Below, piece after piece: positions 24,695-36,620 of a DNA stretch of 64,000 nt. The translations under genes were made by a program, and so were the position numbers. Positions within the stretch are counted from its first letter, which is position 1; each line of letters starts with the position of its first letter. The stretch is from Chrysomallon squamiferum (Eukaryota > Mollusca > Gastropoda > Neomphalida > Peltospiridae), in NCBI GenBank assembly GCA_012295275.1, contig CM022670.1, positions 3,401,335 to 3,465,334 of the forward strand. The letters run 5' to 3'. The notes beneath the pieces were generated by a model. It was not told where the DNA came from. It saw only the letters and a list, made by a program, of their open reading frames with translations, and made no database searches.

Positions 24695-25120
24695 ACCTTT
24701 AAGAGGCATCTCCAAATGAGTTCTCTCTGCCTCAACACACAGACGTTTGAATGGACACTGAAGTTTCACATACACCAAATCTCCAATCGTTTCTTTCTGT
24801 ATAAAAAAACCTTCCTTCTCTAACAATTCTTCAAATCTGGTTCGACACCCTTCATCTGCCTCACTGCTGCTTTCAGTTGAGTACAGAAGAACAAAATCTG
24901 TTCTCTTCATCTCTGGGATTAGTTTAGATTCCCAAGCAAGCTTGAAGTAGCACCGATCAAATCGTGACATTCTTTTCAGTAGTTTTTTACATTTTCTTTT
25001 AAATTTCTGCTCAGAATGGCTAACCGTGGCTGGTTTGCCAAATGTCATAGCCTCTTGTTGGACATCGCTGTCCTCAGATGTCTCTCTGCCTCCTCTGTGC
25101 AACAGCTGTGTGTCATTCAT
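24695..25120 (-). CDS. Anoctamin exon 1, minus-strand copy (gene B), partial at the gap
   Basis: This is an open 142-codon first exon ending MPLKG at the same GGT|GTAAGT donor as gene A. It includes a segment absent from gene A (EDSDVQQEAMTF plus the following residues to HS) and the motifs TDFVLLY and YVKLQCPFKRLC. Intron 1 continues to 24525, where the contig ends inside a (TTTA)n/(TTTC)n run. The rest of the gene is not in the window. Its upstream flank matches those of the other two exon-1 copies. Confidence 0.75.
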
Positions 25121-25214
25121 TCTCCTGCTAGGCCAATGTCCACTGATAAAATATTTCTGATAATTAAATATGCCTGATTATTATTTCATATGAAAAGGAA
25201 ATAATTTTGTTTTA

Positions 25215-25800
25215 ATTGACAGTGATGTTCATTAAACAATACTGTTACTACCGACATTACCAGAGATGATAATAGTACTAGTACTATTACTAGCATTCTT
25301 ATTACTATTACTATCACACAGAGACATAACATTACTTATTTTAATGCAATTCCTGTCAGTATTACTATCAGAAGCAGCAATAATAACATTATTTATATTG
25401 TTCTAAATACTTTTGTCAACAGTGATATATTATACTACCATTACTAGCATTCCTGTTACTACCACATGATGCAATAATATTACTCATACTGCTACTACAT
25501 TTACTAGTATTCTTGTTGTCAACACTAGAAGTAATATTGTTTCTGCATTATATCTACTAGCTGCTATCATCAGCATTCCTGTTAAAAATTTTAATTGTAA
25601 TTGTTAATGGTGCTGCTAATTCTATTACTTCAGATGCTTAAGAACAAGAAACCATTGCTAGTACTATTGTAAAAAAAAAAGAATAGTATTACTGACATTC
25701 ATACCTTTATTACTAGCATTCCTGTTATTATTTCTAACATTGTTCCTGTTACTGCTAAAACAACAAATTACTTCTTTTAATGTTAGTATTACTATGACAA
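25215..25800 (-). repeat. Degenerate minisatellite upstream of gene B
   Basis: This is the reverse-complement counterpart of 18480-19070, with small deletions and point differences. Confidence 0.65.
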
Positions 25801-28264
25801 TAACTATTACTATATCTCTATTACAATATAATTTATTTTAATTTCCACGGGCATAGACACTGAACCAGAAAAAAAAAAAAAATAGTAAACATTACAAAAA
25901 CAACTTGCTGTCTTAATCTAATTCATTTTAAATGTAAATATTCGTTGACCATTGACATAAACATATGCCACAATAAAAGAATTTAAAAAAGCAAAACACC
26001 TACATCATCAGATGTTCATTCAAGCCAAATGTTATGATACAATTATAACTATTTTTCATTTTTCAGTAATGTTGTTTTGTATTGCATTCTGAGATTAGAA
26101 AATGGATATTTTTTATTCTTATCGAATCAGCAATTCATGGTTTATCTTCCAAAGTAAGGCAAGCTGTAACATGTCTGATAACAAGATAAATAATTTGAAT
26201 AGTCTACAGACAACTTTGCATTTGTGCAATCAATTGAAACCTTGAGCTTAGCCTTGCTATACATTAATGATTAAATACATAGATATGTTTTCATCTGTTA
26301 GATAAAGGACTGACTAAAACAAATTTATTTTTAAAAGTGTTTTCTGTATGAGAAAACTTTAGACACGTATGTACAATTTTGACCACAGCAATTAGAATTC
26401 CATTTTAAAAATACACAAATACAAAAAAAAAAATTAAATTAATTAATTAGCTTAGAGGTGCAAAATAACTAAAGTTCTTCAGTTTATTAAAAACTGCATT
26501 AATCCATCACTATAACAAAAATGCAAAACATTTTCAAACTAACAGCAAATTAAGTAATTCAATTTGCAGATAACAGCATTTAGGTATTTTATAATTCTTC
26601 ATTAAATCAGTTTTCCTTCCTGTCCAAACAATTAAAGGATCAAGAGTTTGAAAATTAACACTGCCAATTATGATACATAGAAACAAAACTTTTGCTTTTT
26701 AAACTCCTAATTGTTAGTTCTTAATTAATTATCATCTAAGTTCATAAAGAAATATGACGTAATTTAAAATCTAAGCACTGTATATATTCTTTTATTTAAT
26801 TATTTTAATATATGTATATATGTCTGTATGTAAGTAAGTAAGGATGGATCGATGTGAGTTGGTGGGTGTGTGGGTGTGTGTATTCCTACAGTGATAAACT
26901 TTATTTGATTTATCATTTAAAAGATAGATAGATATACCTACCTCTCAAATATTCTGGATATATCTATATACTAGTCTGACTGGTATTAATACCTTGAAGT
27001 TTGCTTGTCCTGTTTAAGGGGTAGCAGACTATAATAGTGACACGTGACAAGGTGTTAATGATCTGAGACAGCATAAACTACTAAATGACTAGTCTATATC
27101 CAATAGAGAATAATAACACAATCAAGAATTGAATATGGGTAATTGTTTTATATATCACATAAATTAACCATCAGTGGTAACATATAATTTAATCGTAAGA
27201 TTCTCACAAGTCAATACAAATGCAAATAGCGTTCATAGATAATACTGTTCTAATTAAGTCCAGATGGTTACTTTAACTTTCTAACTAAGCTTTAGTTATT
27301 AAAATACATTATCTTAGTTTGTTACTTCATTTTCAAGCATAAGTAAGTACCACACAATAACACTATAAATCCAACAAAAATATACTTGTCTATCAACATG
27401 ATTTAAACCATAATTACCCTTCCATAGGTGATCCTTTGTACGGGTCCCTCAGTCAACATGTCACAAGACTGCGCACTGATCAAAAGATCTCGTTTAAAAT
27501 GTGCACCAGATATATTACAGGACTCGTGCGAGTGTTGATGACACACCTCTATAGGCAGCCTTTCTGAACTTACTTTGCAATTTAAAAGCTTTTTCTGAGT
27601 TAGTTAATCCCAGTCTTTCTTTGTTTACAAAATAATGGAACTACCCCTAATTATATAATATAGCTTCTAAACAGCCCATGGATGTCTGCATACTCTCTGC
27701 TATTTACTTTCTGTGACGTTATTACTATATTCTGACATTAATTAGCTAAGCATTGAAAACCCATAAAAATATGAATTTGTAAACATTGTTATACACTACA
27801 GCTTAATAAATATTGCTGTAATATAATAATATACTTCATATAAAATGTACCTACCATTCTGCTTTAAATGGGCATATAATAATGTGTTTTATGAACATTA
27901 TGTAATTCACTAGAGAGAATAAAAAATTATTATTAAAAATAAGTCTAGCAAAGAGGTAACAAAGAATATATGTTATAAATCCATCCATTTAACACTGGCA
28001 AAATTCCACATATAATATATCCCACAGTAATGAAATATAAATTTAATAACAAAAATAAATAAATACAAGGCCTTTGTTTAGAATACATTATTACATTATT
28101 TTTATGACAAGACACTATAGCTTGCTTTGTGTTTTAGGCAGTGTTCTGTATAATACATTTTGCTGTATTCTCCTGACAGCTAATAAATGGAGTCACAGTT
28201 ATTATGCTTTATCTCCGGCCGTTCATTTTTTAGTTCAGTTCTTCAGTTAGCATAAATACTTCCT
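25801..28264. other. Spacer upstream of gene B, right arm
   Basis: This is the mirror of about 16000-18480. It holds the reverse of the possible exon at 16741-16955 (27610-27415) and otherwise no recognised gene. Confidence 0.6.
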
Positions 28265-28272
28265 TTGTTTGA

Positions 28273-28442
28273 AGGCATTATTCATAAGAACAATGGTGAG
28301 GCAATGTGTTTGGGGGACATTTATACCATTTGCAAAGCCAAAAACACACCAAAAAAATGTTTAAAATGGATTCAACTATGCGGACGACCACACTCTATAT
28401 TAAATGTTGATAACATAAACAAGCACAAGTATTTGTGCTATG
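28273..28442 (+). pseudogene. THAP-like zinc-finger exon, right arm
   Basis: This is the mirror of the left THAP-like exon. Here the segment KKCLKWIQLCGRPHSIL and NKHKYLCYGKP reads in one frame, while the upstream MVRQCVWG and FAKPK part is in another. The donor GTGCTATG|GTAAGC is conserved. It lies on the same strand as the DDE remnant at 29835-30660, with the antisense YqaJ core between them. Confidence 0.45.
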
Positions 28443-29040
28443 GTAAGCCTAGTTATGCATGAAATTATCTCATTTTATTTATTTTATGGTTATTTATTTA
28501 AAAATATAATTTAAACAAAACTTTTAGCCAATTACCATCAGCTGTCCTTGAACCTGGTCATAGTATTGATGATTTTGAGCAGAATAAACTGTATTGCCTT
28601 TCCTTTTCAAAATAAAATGTTTAAGTTCATCAACTGCTTAATTAATTGTAAGGTCTCTTGCACTATTCAGGCATTTGACCTCAATTATGCCACAATCATT
28701 GTTATCACAAACTTTACCATCTGGGCTGTCACCTAAAAACAAAAATTCTTTATTTACCATTAGTCCACATTCATCATTTTTCATATGTGTGTCTTGTAAG
28801 ACACAGTTCAAGATACTTGGCTTTTGTGTTTGGTTCATTTCTTCTGCCATATTCAAAGAGAACAGCTATCTCTTTGGTGTTAAACATATGCTCCAAAAAT
28901 GTTGAAATGGTACAGACTTCAGTTGTAAAATAGTATATTGCCACATCCAGTACCCACAGAGGCTTCTATATTCTTGAAGTTTCACGTCTAAAATATAATA
29001 CAAAATATTTTGTACATTAAATATGTCTTTTTCATTCATA

Positions 29041-29831
29041 ATGATAAATCAAATAAAGTTTATCAATGTAGGAATACACACACCCACCAACTCACATCGA
29101 TCCATCCTTACTTACTTACATACAGACATATATACATATATTAAAATAATTGAATAAAAGAATATAAACAGTGCTTAGATTTTAAATTACGTCAAATTTC
29201 TTTATGAACTTAGATGATAATTAATTAAAAACTAACAATTAGGAGTTTAAAAAGCAAAAGTTTTGTTTCTATGTATCATAATTGGCAGTGTTAATTTTCA
29301 AACTCTTGATCCTTTAATTGTTTGGACAGGAAGGAAAACTGATTTAATGAAGAATTATAAAATATCTAAATGCTATTATCTGGAAACTGAATTACTTAAT
29401 TTGCTGTTAGTTCGAAAATGTTTTGCGTTTTTGTTATACTGACGGATTAATGCAATTTTTAATAAACTGAAGGACTTCAGTTATTTTGCACCTCGAAGCT
29501 AATTAATTAATTTTTTGATTTTTAAAATGGAATTCTAATTGCTATGGTCAAAATTGTACATTAGTTTGAAAATGTTTTGCATTTTTGTTATACTGACGGA
29601 TTAATGCAGTTTTTAATAAACTGAAGAACTTTAGTTATTTTGCACCTCTAAGCTAATTAATTAATTTAATTTTTTTTTTGTATTTGTGTATTTTTAAAAT
29701 GGAATTGTAATTGCTAGGTCAAAATTGTACATACGTGTCTAAAGTTTTCTCATACAGAAAACACTTTTAAAAATAAATTTGTTTTTAGTCAGTCCTTTAT
29801 CTAACAGATGAAAACATATCTATGTATTTAA
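29041..29831. repeat. 0.8-kb insertion copied from neighbouring spacer
   Basis: The segment repeats 26270-26910 in inverted orientation (equivalent to about 17380-18000 in the left arm). It interrupts the transposon between the YqaJ core and the DDE remnant. The left arm at about 15225 has no such insertion. Inside it, about 155 bases are tandemly duplicated (from 29408 and again from 29563). Confidence 0.65.
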
Positions 29832-29834
29832 TGT

Positions 29835-30660
29835 TTTCCCACTTCTTTTCCTGGTACTTAGTGCAGATAGTCACAAACTTCAAAAACATTTAAAGGAGAC
29901 AACAATGCAAAATCAGGAATTGCTTAACAAAGTATAAGAATAGAAGACACGAATTAACAGAATTAGAGAAAAACATAGATGGAGAAGAATTTGGTTTTGA
30001 TATTATCTGTAGAAGAGAAGGAAAACTTAAAGATCTGTTCCAGTATTACACAGGATTAAAGCTGCTAAGATTTCTTGTACTCCTTGATCTTCTTACAGGA
30101 AAAACAGGTGTAAAATTAAAAGGCTTGCCTTGAAAGACTGTCTTTTTCTATGTTTGTGTATATTGCAGCATAATTTAGGCCTAAAAGACATATCCATGTG
30201 ATATGGACTTTCAATGCAATCTTCTACATTTTTAATACATGGATTGAACATATGAATTTCAAATTTGGGCAGTTCAATATTTGGCCACACAGGGATATAA
30301 TAATTAACAATATGCCTGCTGACTACAAAACAGAATTTCCCTTATATACTGGAAGGAGATGCTATCATGGCAAACAAAGGATTTACCAATGGGAAAGAAT
30401 TAGAAAAGCTAGGATTAAAGTTAAATATTACACCATTTGTTTCAACAGGTTCACTGATGTCCCCAGGAGATGCAGAACAGACAGAATAAATTGCAAACCA
30501 TCAAACTCACACCAAAAGAGTAATTGTCAAAATAAAAAACTACATAATTATCTTTCATACAATCCCAGCTTTGCTCTTCCAGAACATAAACAAGATTTGG
30601 GCAGTTTGTTGCTTTTCAACATTGTTTCAAGATGCATTTCTTACAGATAAACAAATCTGG
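29835..30660 (+). pseudogene. DDE_Tnp_4-type transposase remnant, right arm
   Basis: This is the mirror of 15210-14475. The same motifs are present: FGFDIICRREGKLKDLF, YYTGLKLLRFLVLLDLLTG, LEGDAIMANKGF, LNITPF, MSPGDAEQTE, and a C-terminal IWAVCCFSTLFQDAF. It keeps the roughly 90 bases (30265-30350) deleted on the left, but in broken frames. The catalytic Asp is again Asn. Just upstream, 29041-29831 is foreign to this position in the left arm. Confidence 0.65.
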
Positions 30661-32696
30661 AAAATTGGAAATTGATTTTTACCTGATACAATAACAGTGA
30701 TCCAACAGGTACTTTCCCAAACGATGTATCCATTCTAGGTCCATCTTTTGATAAAATATATCCCATTGGCATTTTTAACAAACAAAAATTTGACAAGAGG
30801 ACATCTGAAATATAAAGAATTATTTCATGTGTTGTGTAACCATATGCTAAGCTATATGCTAACTCAAAACAAACAAAACAAACTTTACAAAAAAATTATG
30901 ATGCATTAGCAACTGCTATATTTTACAGAAAATATTGTAAGACCTGTTCAAAGACAATGATTATTTTATCTACCTACAGATGTAGTAAAACATATTGTTT
31001 ACAGTTTGCTTGGAAATCCTCTGCCAACTGTGACCCAAATAAAAATAATCCAAGTCTTCCTGCCAGTTTTACAACTATTAAGGTGTAGTATTTAGTGTAC
31101 TTGTTATAAATGAATTTAACATTGTTGTCATTTTGGTGTCAAGGCTGTAACTATTAAGTGTTTTGGCTTCATTTAAAAAAGAGTTTAATTATGGCCATGG
31201 ATGTATTCATGTTGCAGATGTATTTACATGCATAATAATTTCATATGTTAGCAGCACAATATTTTTAAAGTATCATACTGGATTCCAGTTAAATATTAGT
31301 TTATGCAAAACATAATCAATTCTGTGTTTTATTATATTGATTAAAATATACATGTACATTGTTTATTATTTATTTCTCTGCATATCCAGAGAGTATTAAA
31401 GACTCTTAAATGCAACTTTACAGTATCCAAAGAACTTGCAAAACATACTAAAATATTCCAGAAATAGGATAAAAATATCAAAGAGTGGATGTCAATTTCA
31501 AAATGAATAGATATAACTACAATAGGTATACTGCCTATAGTATTAAAGAACAAATCAACATTGTAAGTCTTACTTCTTCTCTGGGTCCAACTGGCACAAT
31601 ACAGGCTTTCTTTTTATGACTTCTGCTGTGGGTCTTTCCACCACAACATGAATCATTGGCACTGGAGTTATTTTCATTCTTTGGATGGCCCCACTGTTTT
31701 GGAATGCTCATAGAACTCTGCTGTCCTGGGACTGATGTTAAATTGTGCTGCTTGAATCCTTGTAAGGTTTTTAAGAGCCCAATAATGTGTGATTAGCCTG
31801 TCTGTACAAAAAGAAAAGAAAGTCATTTATAAATATGAACACCTGTTCTTTTTCAAATAATAGTAATACACACACTGACTCAGTTGATATTTAGCTATAT
31901 ATGAATTAGCTAAATATAAATAATATGCATGCCAACACAGCCACTGAACAGAAAAAAAGGAAGAAAGAAATATTTATACTCAGCACATTTTATTTATGGT
32001 CATATTTTGTCGGACATATGTGATATAGTTAAGGACCACACTATACTGAGAGAGAAAACCTGCTGTTGCCACTTCATGGGCTACTATTTTTGATTAGCAG
32101 TACCATCCCACAAAGTAGTGTATACCAGTCATGGCACAATGGACCAATAGACAGTGTACAAAACCTGTGCTGTGTGTGTAGTGTTCCAAATGACCAAAGT
32201 TGGTTGAGAGGTGAATTCAAACTAAACAGTTGGGCGATTTATTGTAAATGTTCTTCACAGTGCAGCTTTAAGACATTTGTTATATTCTGGTTTGTTACTT
32301 TTCTTTTTTCTTTGCACTAAAATAAACCATGCTGCAAAATAGAGTTTAATAGCAAAATATACTCACCCAGCTTTTTACAGAAGTAGTTAACAGTATGCAG
32401 ATTGTGTGCCGAGTCGTCGTTTCTCATGGAACGCCAGCATCTCGCATTCACTTTCGGTTGATTTTCGTGGGAAATTTTTAAATCGTGGATGAAGCCTTGC
32501 GTAAAATAATTTAAACCTTTCTCTTGTGCTTTTCTGGAAAGGCCCGAGCTATCAGGAAGATATGAAACCAACACATCATCTCGAATACCTTTTAAATCAG
32601 CTACGCCGTCTGCTACCGATTCCGCCATTTTGGATGTTAGATTGCGGTACGTAATAACAGTAACAGGGGGGGGGGCTTACGGAGTAATTGTGAAAA

Positions 32697-32935
32697 TATG
32701 AATTAACGTTTTATCATCTCTTTGAGGGACACTATATCTGAAAGACCAGAATCAAAAGACGCTACAGATATATATCAGAATATATACTGAAATCCGAATA
32801 GTTTATTATTTTGTGATGGGACGAGATTTGATTACATTACTGACATACAAATTTTTATCAGACCCGTCACAAAACAGAGATTCTGGTCTTTCAGATATAG
32901 TGTCCCTCAAAGAGATGATAAAACGTTAATTCATA
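32697..32935. mobile_element. MITE-like palindromic element with perfect 57-bp inverted repeats
   Basis: The terminal repeats 32697-32753 and 32879-32935 are exact reverse complements, starting TATGAATTAACG. The 125-base interior includes a unit bounded by CCCGTCACAAAA and its near complement, and that unit recurs directly outside the element at about 32937-33045. It sits just upstream of the YqaJ-type exon 1. No coding capacity. Confidence 0.65.
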
Positions 32936-33045
32936 CTGAATATATACTGAAATCCGAATAGTTTATTATTTTGTGAAGGGACGAGATTTGATTACTTTAC
33001 TGACATACAAATTTTTATAGACTGAAAAATCAGCCCCGTCACAAC

Positions 33046-33050
33046 ACACA

Positions 33051-33142
<92 letters not shown>

Positions 33143-33589
33143 CCTTATAGATAGATAGGTGACATGTTTGATTAGAAAAATGAATTGACCAAGAGCCCTA
33201 TTCTTTTAAACATGGAATTCATATTACATACAAATCAAATGAAAAATTTCTGAATATCAGTTTATTCACGTGAAGGACTGAACTAAAAACACCAAGCGTA
33301 ATCTAAAGATACCTAAAGATGATTAAGGTGTCTGAGGTTTATTTCTCCTTGTTTAGACGTAAAGTACTTGGGAAATTCCTTCAAGACACTAGAGACATTA
33401 ATATATGGTAAATAGTGTCACTGATGTTATCTTAAGAAACTCAGGAGAATAATGGTCTGTCAGTATTGGCTAGGGGTGTGAGATGTTATCTCTGTGACTG
33501 CAGTGAAAGAGAGTTCAAGAAAAAAGAGAAAATATCTGGTAAGCGAGAAAGACGTTTGGGACAGTTTTCTGCATTATAATTACTATACT
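33046..33589. other. Spacer with (CA)n-(GA)n tract
   Basis: No gene seen. The compound CA/GA microsatellite at 33046-33140 mirrors the TC tract at 12024. Confidence 0.7.
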
Positions 33590-34140
33590 ATTTTATAATG
33601 TTATACTGCTATTGTATAACATGTTGTGAATTATGCCAGAGATCAGATATGAGATAGGCGTGCCTGAACCTTGATTTGGACGTGGGCACATAAAAAAGCC
33701 ATACCCATGACCAATACCAGGAGGTCTTCTGCCTTCAGCTGTTGCATAATCTTCAAAACCTATTAGTTTGACTCGGCTTTTAATTTCTGTATTAATCTGA
33801 TGTACCTCAGGATTAATTTCCTCTTTGTTTAATCTGGGTTCATCTTTGTTTTGATTGTTATCATCTCCAGGTTTATTATTTTCTTGTCTCAGAGCAATGT
33901 TGTCATTTGTTAGTGAATTATTCTAATTTTCTAGAGGTGGAACTTCATTTGCAAGTTGTCTGTTTTCATTTGTTAGTTGTGTTTCACCATTTCTTTCAAA
34001 AGACCTTTCCTCAATATGTACTAAACTTTCGCATTTCTAAAGGATCTGTCTCCACTTTTCAGGAGAGTATCTTCATCTCTTATCGAACGTTCATAATTCT
34101 CCAGTGGAGTCATTCCATTTCTTACTGAACTCTCTATGAG
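33590..34140 (-). pseudogene. Unidentified degenerate coding-like segment, right arm
   Basis: This is the mirror of 11040-11580. It has one extra proline codon (GRRPPGIGH) and otherwise nearly the same sequence, with the same internal stop. Function unknown. Confidence 0.35.
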
Positions 34141-34250
34141 AACATTGTCTTGTACTGTAAAAGGTGGGGGGGGGTACGGAAAAAATGGCACAGTGAAAGT
34201 GAATGTATGTATGCATGTATTTATGTATGTACGTATGAGTGGGTATGTAT

Positions 34251-34337
<87 letters not shown>

Positions 34338-35939
34338 AAGTAAAGAATGCAGTTTATTTTTATATATACAAGTACACATTAAGAAAACTGATACTAGTTC
34401 ATTTAGAATTAGCTCTTCGTATGTTTAGAGCTAGGACTAATATTATTTGTTTATTTATTTATTTATTTTGCCCTATTTCCTCTGAAAACAAGTTGTTGAA
34501 ATAACTGATATAAGTAATTGACTGATTATGCTACAGGCAGTCCTAGATAAATTCGTATTAATTTTTTAATTTATTAATTAAATTCTGTTACATAAACAGA
34601 TGCAAATATAGCTTTATGATGATGGATGGATCGACATATAAATGTATCTCCTCTCTCTCTGTTTTCTGCTTCTTCTTTTCCATTCTCTATCTATGTTCTC
34701 TGTCTTTCCTGTCTCTCTTTATACCTTCTTTATCTATGATAGTCTTGTCACCGCTGTTACATGTACCGATTACGAGACGATTTCAAATTTTCGAATATGA
34801 TATACCTTATATAAATTATATCTTTCAGAATGAAATATATATATTTTTTAATCTTTTATTTCAAATACCCCTGATTAAAATAAACCATGTACATTCTATA
34901 AATTACATTTGTTACGATCAAACAAAAATGGGAGTTAATTGCTCAACAAAATGAATGTGTCCCTCTATGAATAAGCCAATATGTTTATTTCACCGAAAGA
35001 GGAAACAATCTGAAATATAGTTTAATATTTCATTATGGTTTTTTTTCCTCATGACTGACGATTTTCCTTTTTCTCTAGGTCTACAAAAAGTAGGTTCATT
35101 TATAGTAATGAATATTTTTATTTTGTATATATATGCAAGCCGACAGTGCAGTAGATTTGTTGCACTATCTTATTTTGCTTCCTCTGTTTCTGTATTTATA
35201 TTATATATGGATGTGTATATATGTATGTTCGTATGTTTGTATGTATGTATGTATGTGTTATGGATGGATGAATGCATCTATGTACGTATCTTTTATTTAC
35301 GTTATGTCTTTTTTGCGAATGTAACTATTTATGAATGTTTGTATGTTACTGTGTCTCTTCTTATGTGTTTGTTTTGTGTCTGTATCTGTGTAAGTATTCT
35401 ACCCTGTATATTCTTAACAAGTGCACACCAAAACTATTACTTAAGACATAGATATATTTGTTTTTGTTAATCCTATAATACATTAATCTGCTTATTGAAC
35501 TCAGATTGTGGTAAATGATGTACAGAAAAATACTATCAATATATATTATGTAATTAATTTAATACCATGAAATATCCCATTAAACTAAATAATGGAGTTT
35601 GTTTGTTTGGTGTCGTTTTGTTTTGTTTTTTGTTGTTTTTTAAATCTTGTATGCATTTTAAGAATGTCATTTATTAATATAATTTTGTTTAAAAAAGTAT
35701 TAAAAAAAGATTGTACATTTTATTTTAAATAAAATTCATCAGCTAACAGCAAGGTACCATTGTTTACGTACTTACGTCATCACATTGATACTTTAATGTT
35801 AAAATGCCTGATGTGTGGGCCAAACATGATCAATCCTGTGAAGCATCAAGCTTCAGGATTTCACTCTAAATACTCAGGGACATAGTATCTCATTAAAACT
35901 CATATAATATATCTGAATATTTCTTTGATGTTAATTAAA
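34141..35939. other. Spacer, right arm
   Basis: No gene seen. It has (TC)n at 34254-34325, then (TG)n. It matches 9280-11030 of the left arm in reverse, including the conserved stretch 35750-35880. Confidence 0.7.
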
Positions 35940-35997
35940 TTTTAAAATTTTAAATTTATAGATTGTAAACATTTAAAAGTAAAGTTTATATATATGT

Positions 35998-36043
<46 letters not shown>

Positions 36044-36620
36044 TATCCAACTTATTTTTGTTCTGTAAAAGTTACGAATCTGATTATTTACTGAATATAT
36101 TGATAAAAATGAAATCTCTAAAAATAAAAATAATACTTACAATAAGAAGAGATTATGGACGGAAAGAAAAGGTTGACTTTTATAGTAATAAAATTATAGC
36201 TAACAAAATAAAATCACAAATACTGAATAAATGTAATTCTATGATATTAAATATAGTTAGGTATAAATTATATAGAAATTAAAATATAAATGTTCAAAAT
36301 ATAAGTTTTAGGTACTCAGGTACTCTATATAACTATCATTACACATAGTTCAGAATATTACAAGTAAATAAGGTATTTCGTTTACAAATAAATTTTACAT
36401 ATGTGTATATGTGCATATCTATATGTATGTAAGTGTGTATGTGATAACACTGAATGAATATAAATTAACTGTAAAATTAGCAAACAACTGAAATGAACAA
36501 AAATATCACAGCTTTAAGTACAACATTATTGTGACTTTCTTGATAATCTCTAACTATATATGTAAAGAAGACTTACTACAGTAAAGAAGAGTTCAATATA
36601 AATGATTGGTCTTCGTCATG
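35940..36620. repeat. Duplicated 0.7-kb block, copy 1 (right arm)
   Basis: This matches 40560-41220 in the same orientation and 7770-8475 of the left arm in reverse. It retains the (CA)n tract at 36000-36040 and lacks about 30 bases present in copy 2 and in the left arm. Confidence 0.65.

Larger units (their letters stand above)
28540..32628 (-). pseudogene. SWIM/YqaJ-domain transposon gene remnant, right arm
   Basis: This is the mirror copy of 12499-15880. Exon 1 (32628-32367) encodes the same residues as the left copy. The 31790-31560 block keeps the family frame slightly better: KITPVPMIHVVVERP and KRKPVLCQLDPEKK read on. The core at 28856-28644 differs from the left at four of 213 bases and keeps SPDGKV and IIEVK, the expected metal-binding Asp and Glu-Val-Lys of the YqaJ/lambda-exonuclease-like fold. 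It is frameshifted at the same places as the left copy, so decay began before the two copies separated. Confidence 0.7.
28265..32640. mobile_element. Decayed DNA transposon with YqaJ, DDE and THAP modules, right arm
   Basis: This is the mirror of the left element, with the same module order reversed. It differs by the 0.8-kb insertion at 29041-29831 and by retaining about 90 bases of transposase. Shared frameshifts show that it is the same ancient insertion, duplicated with its surroundings, not an independent one. Confidence 0.5.
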
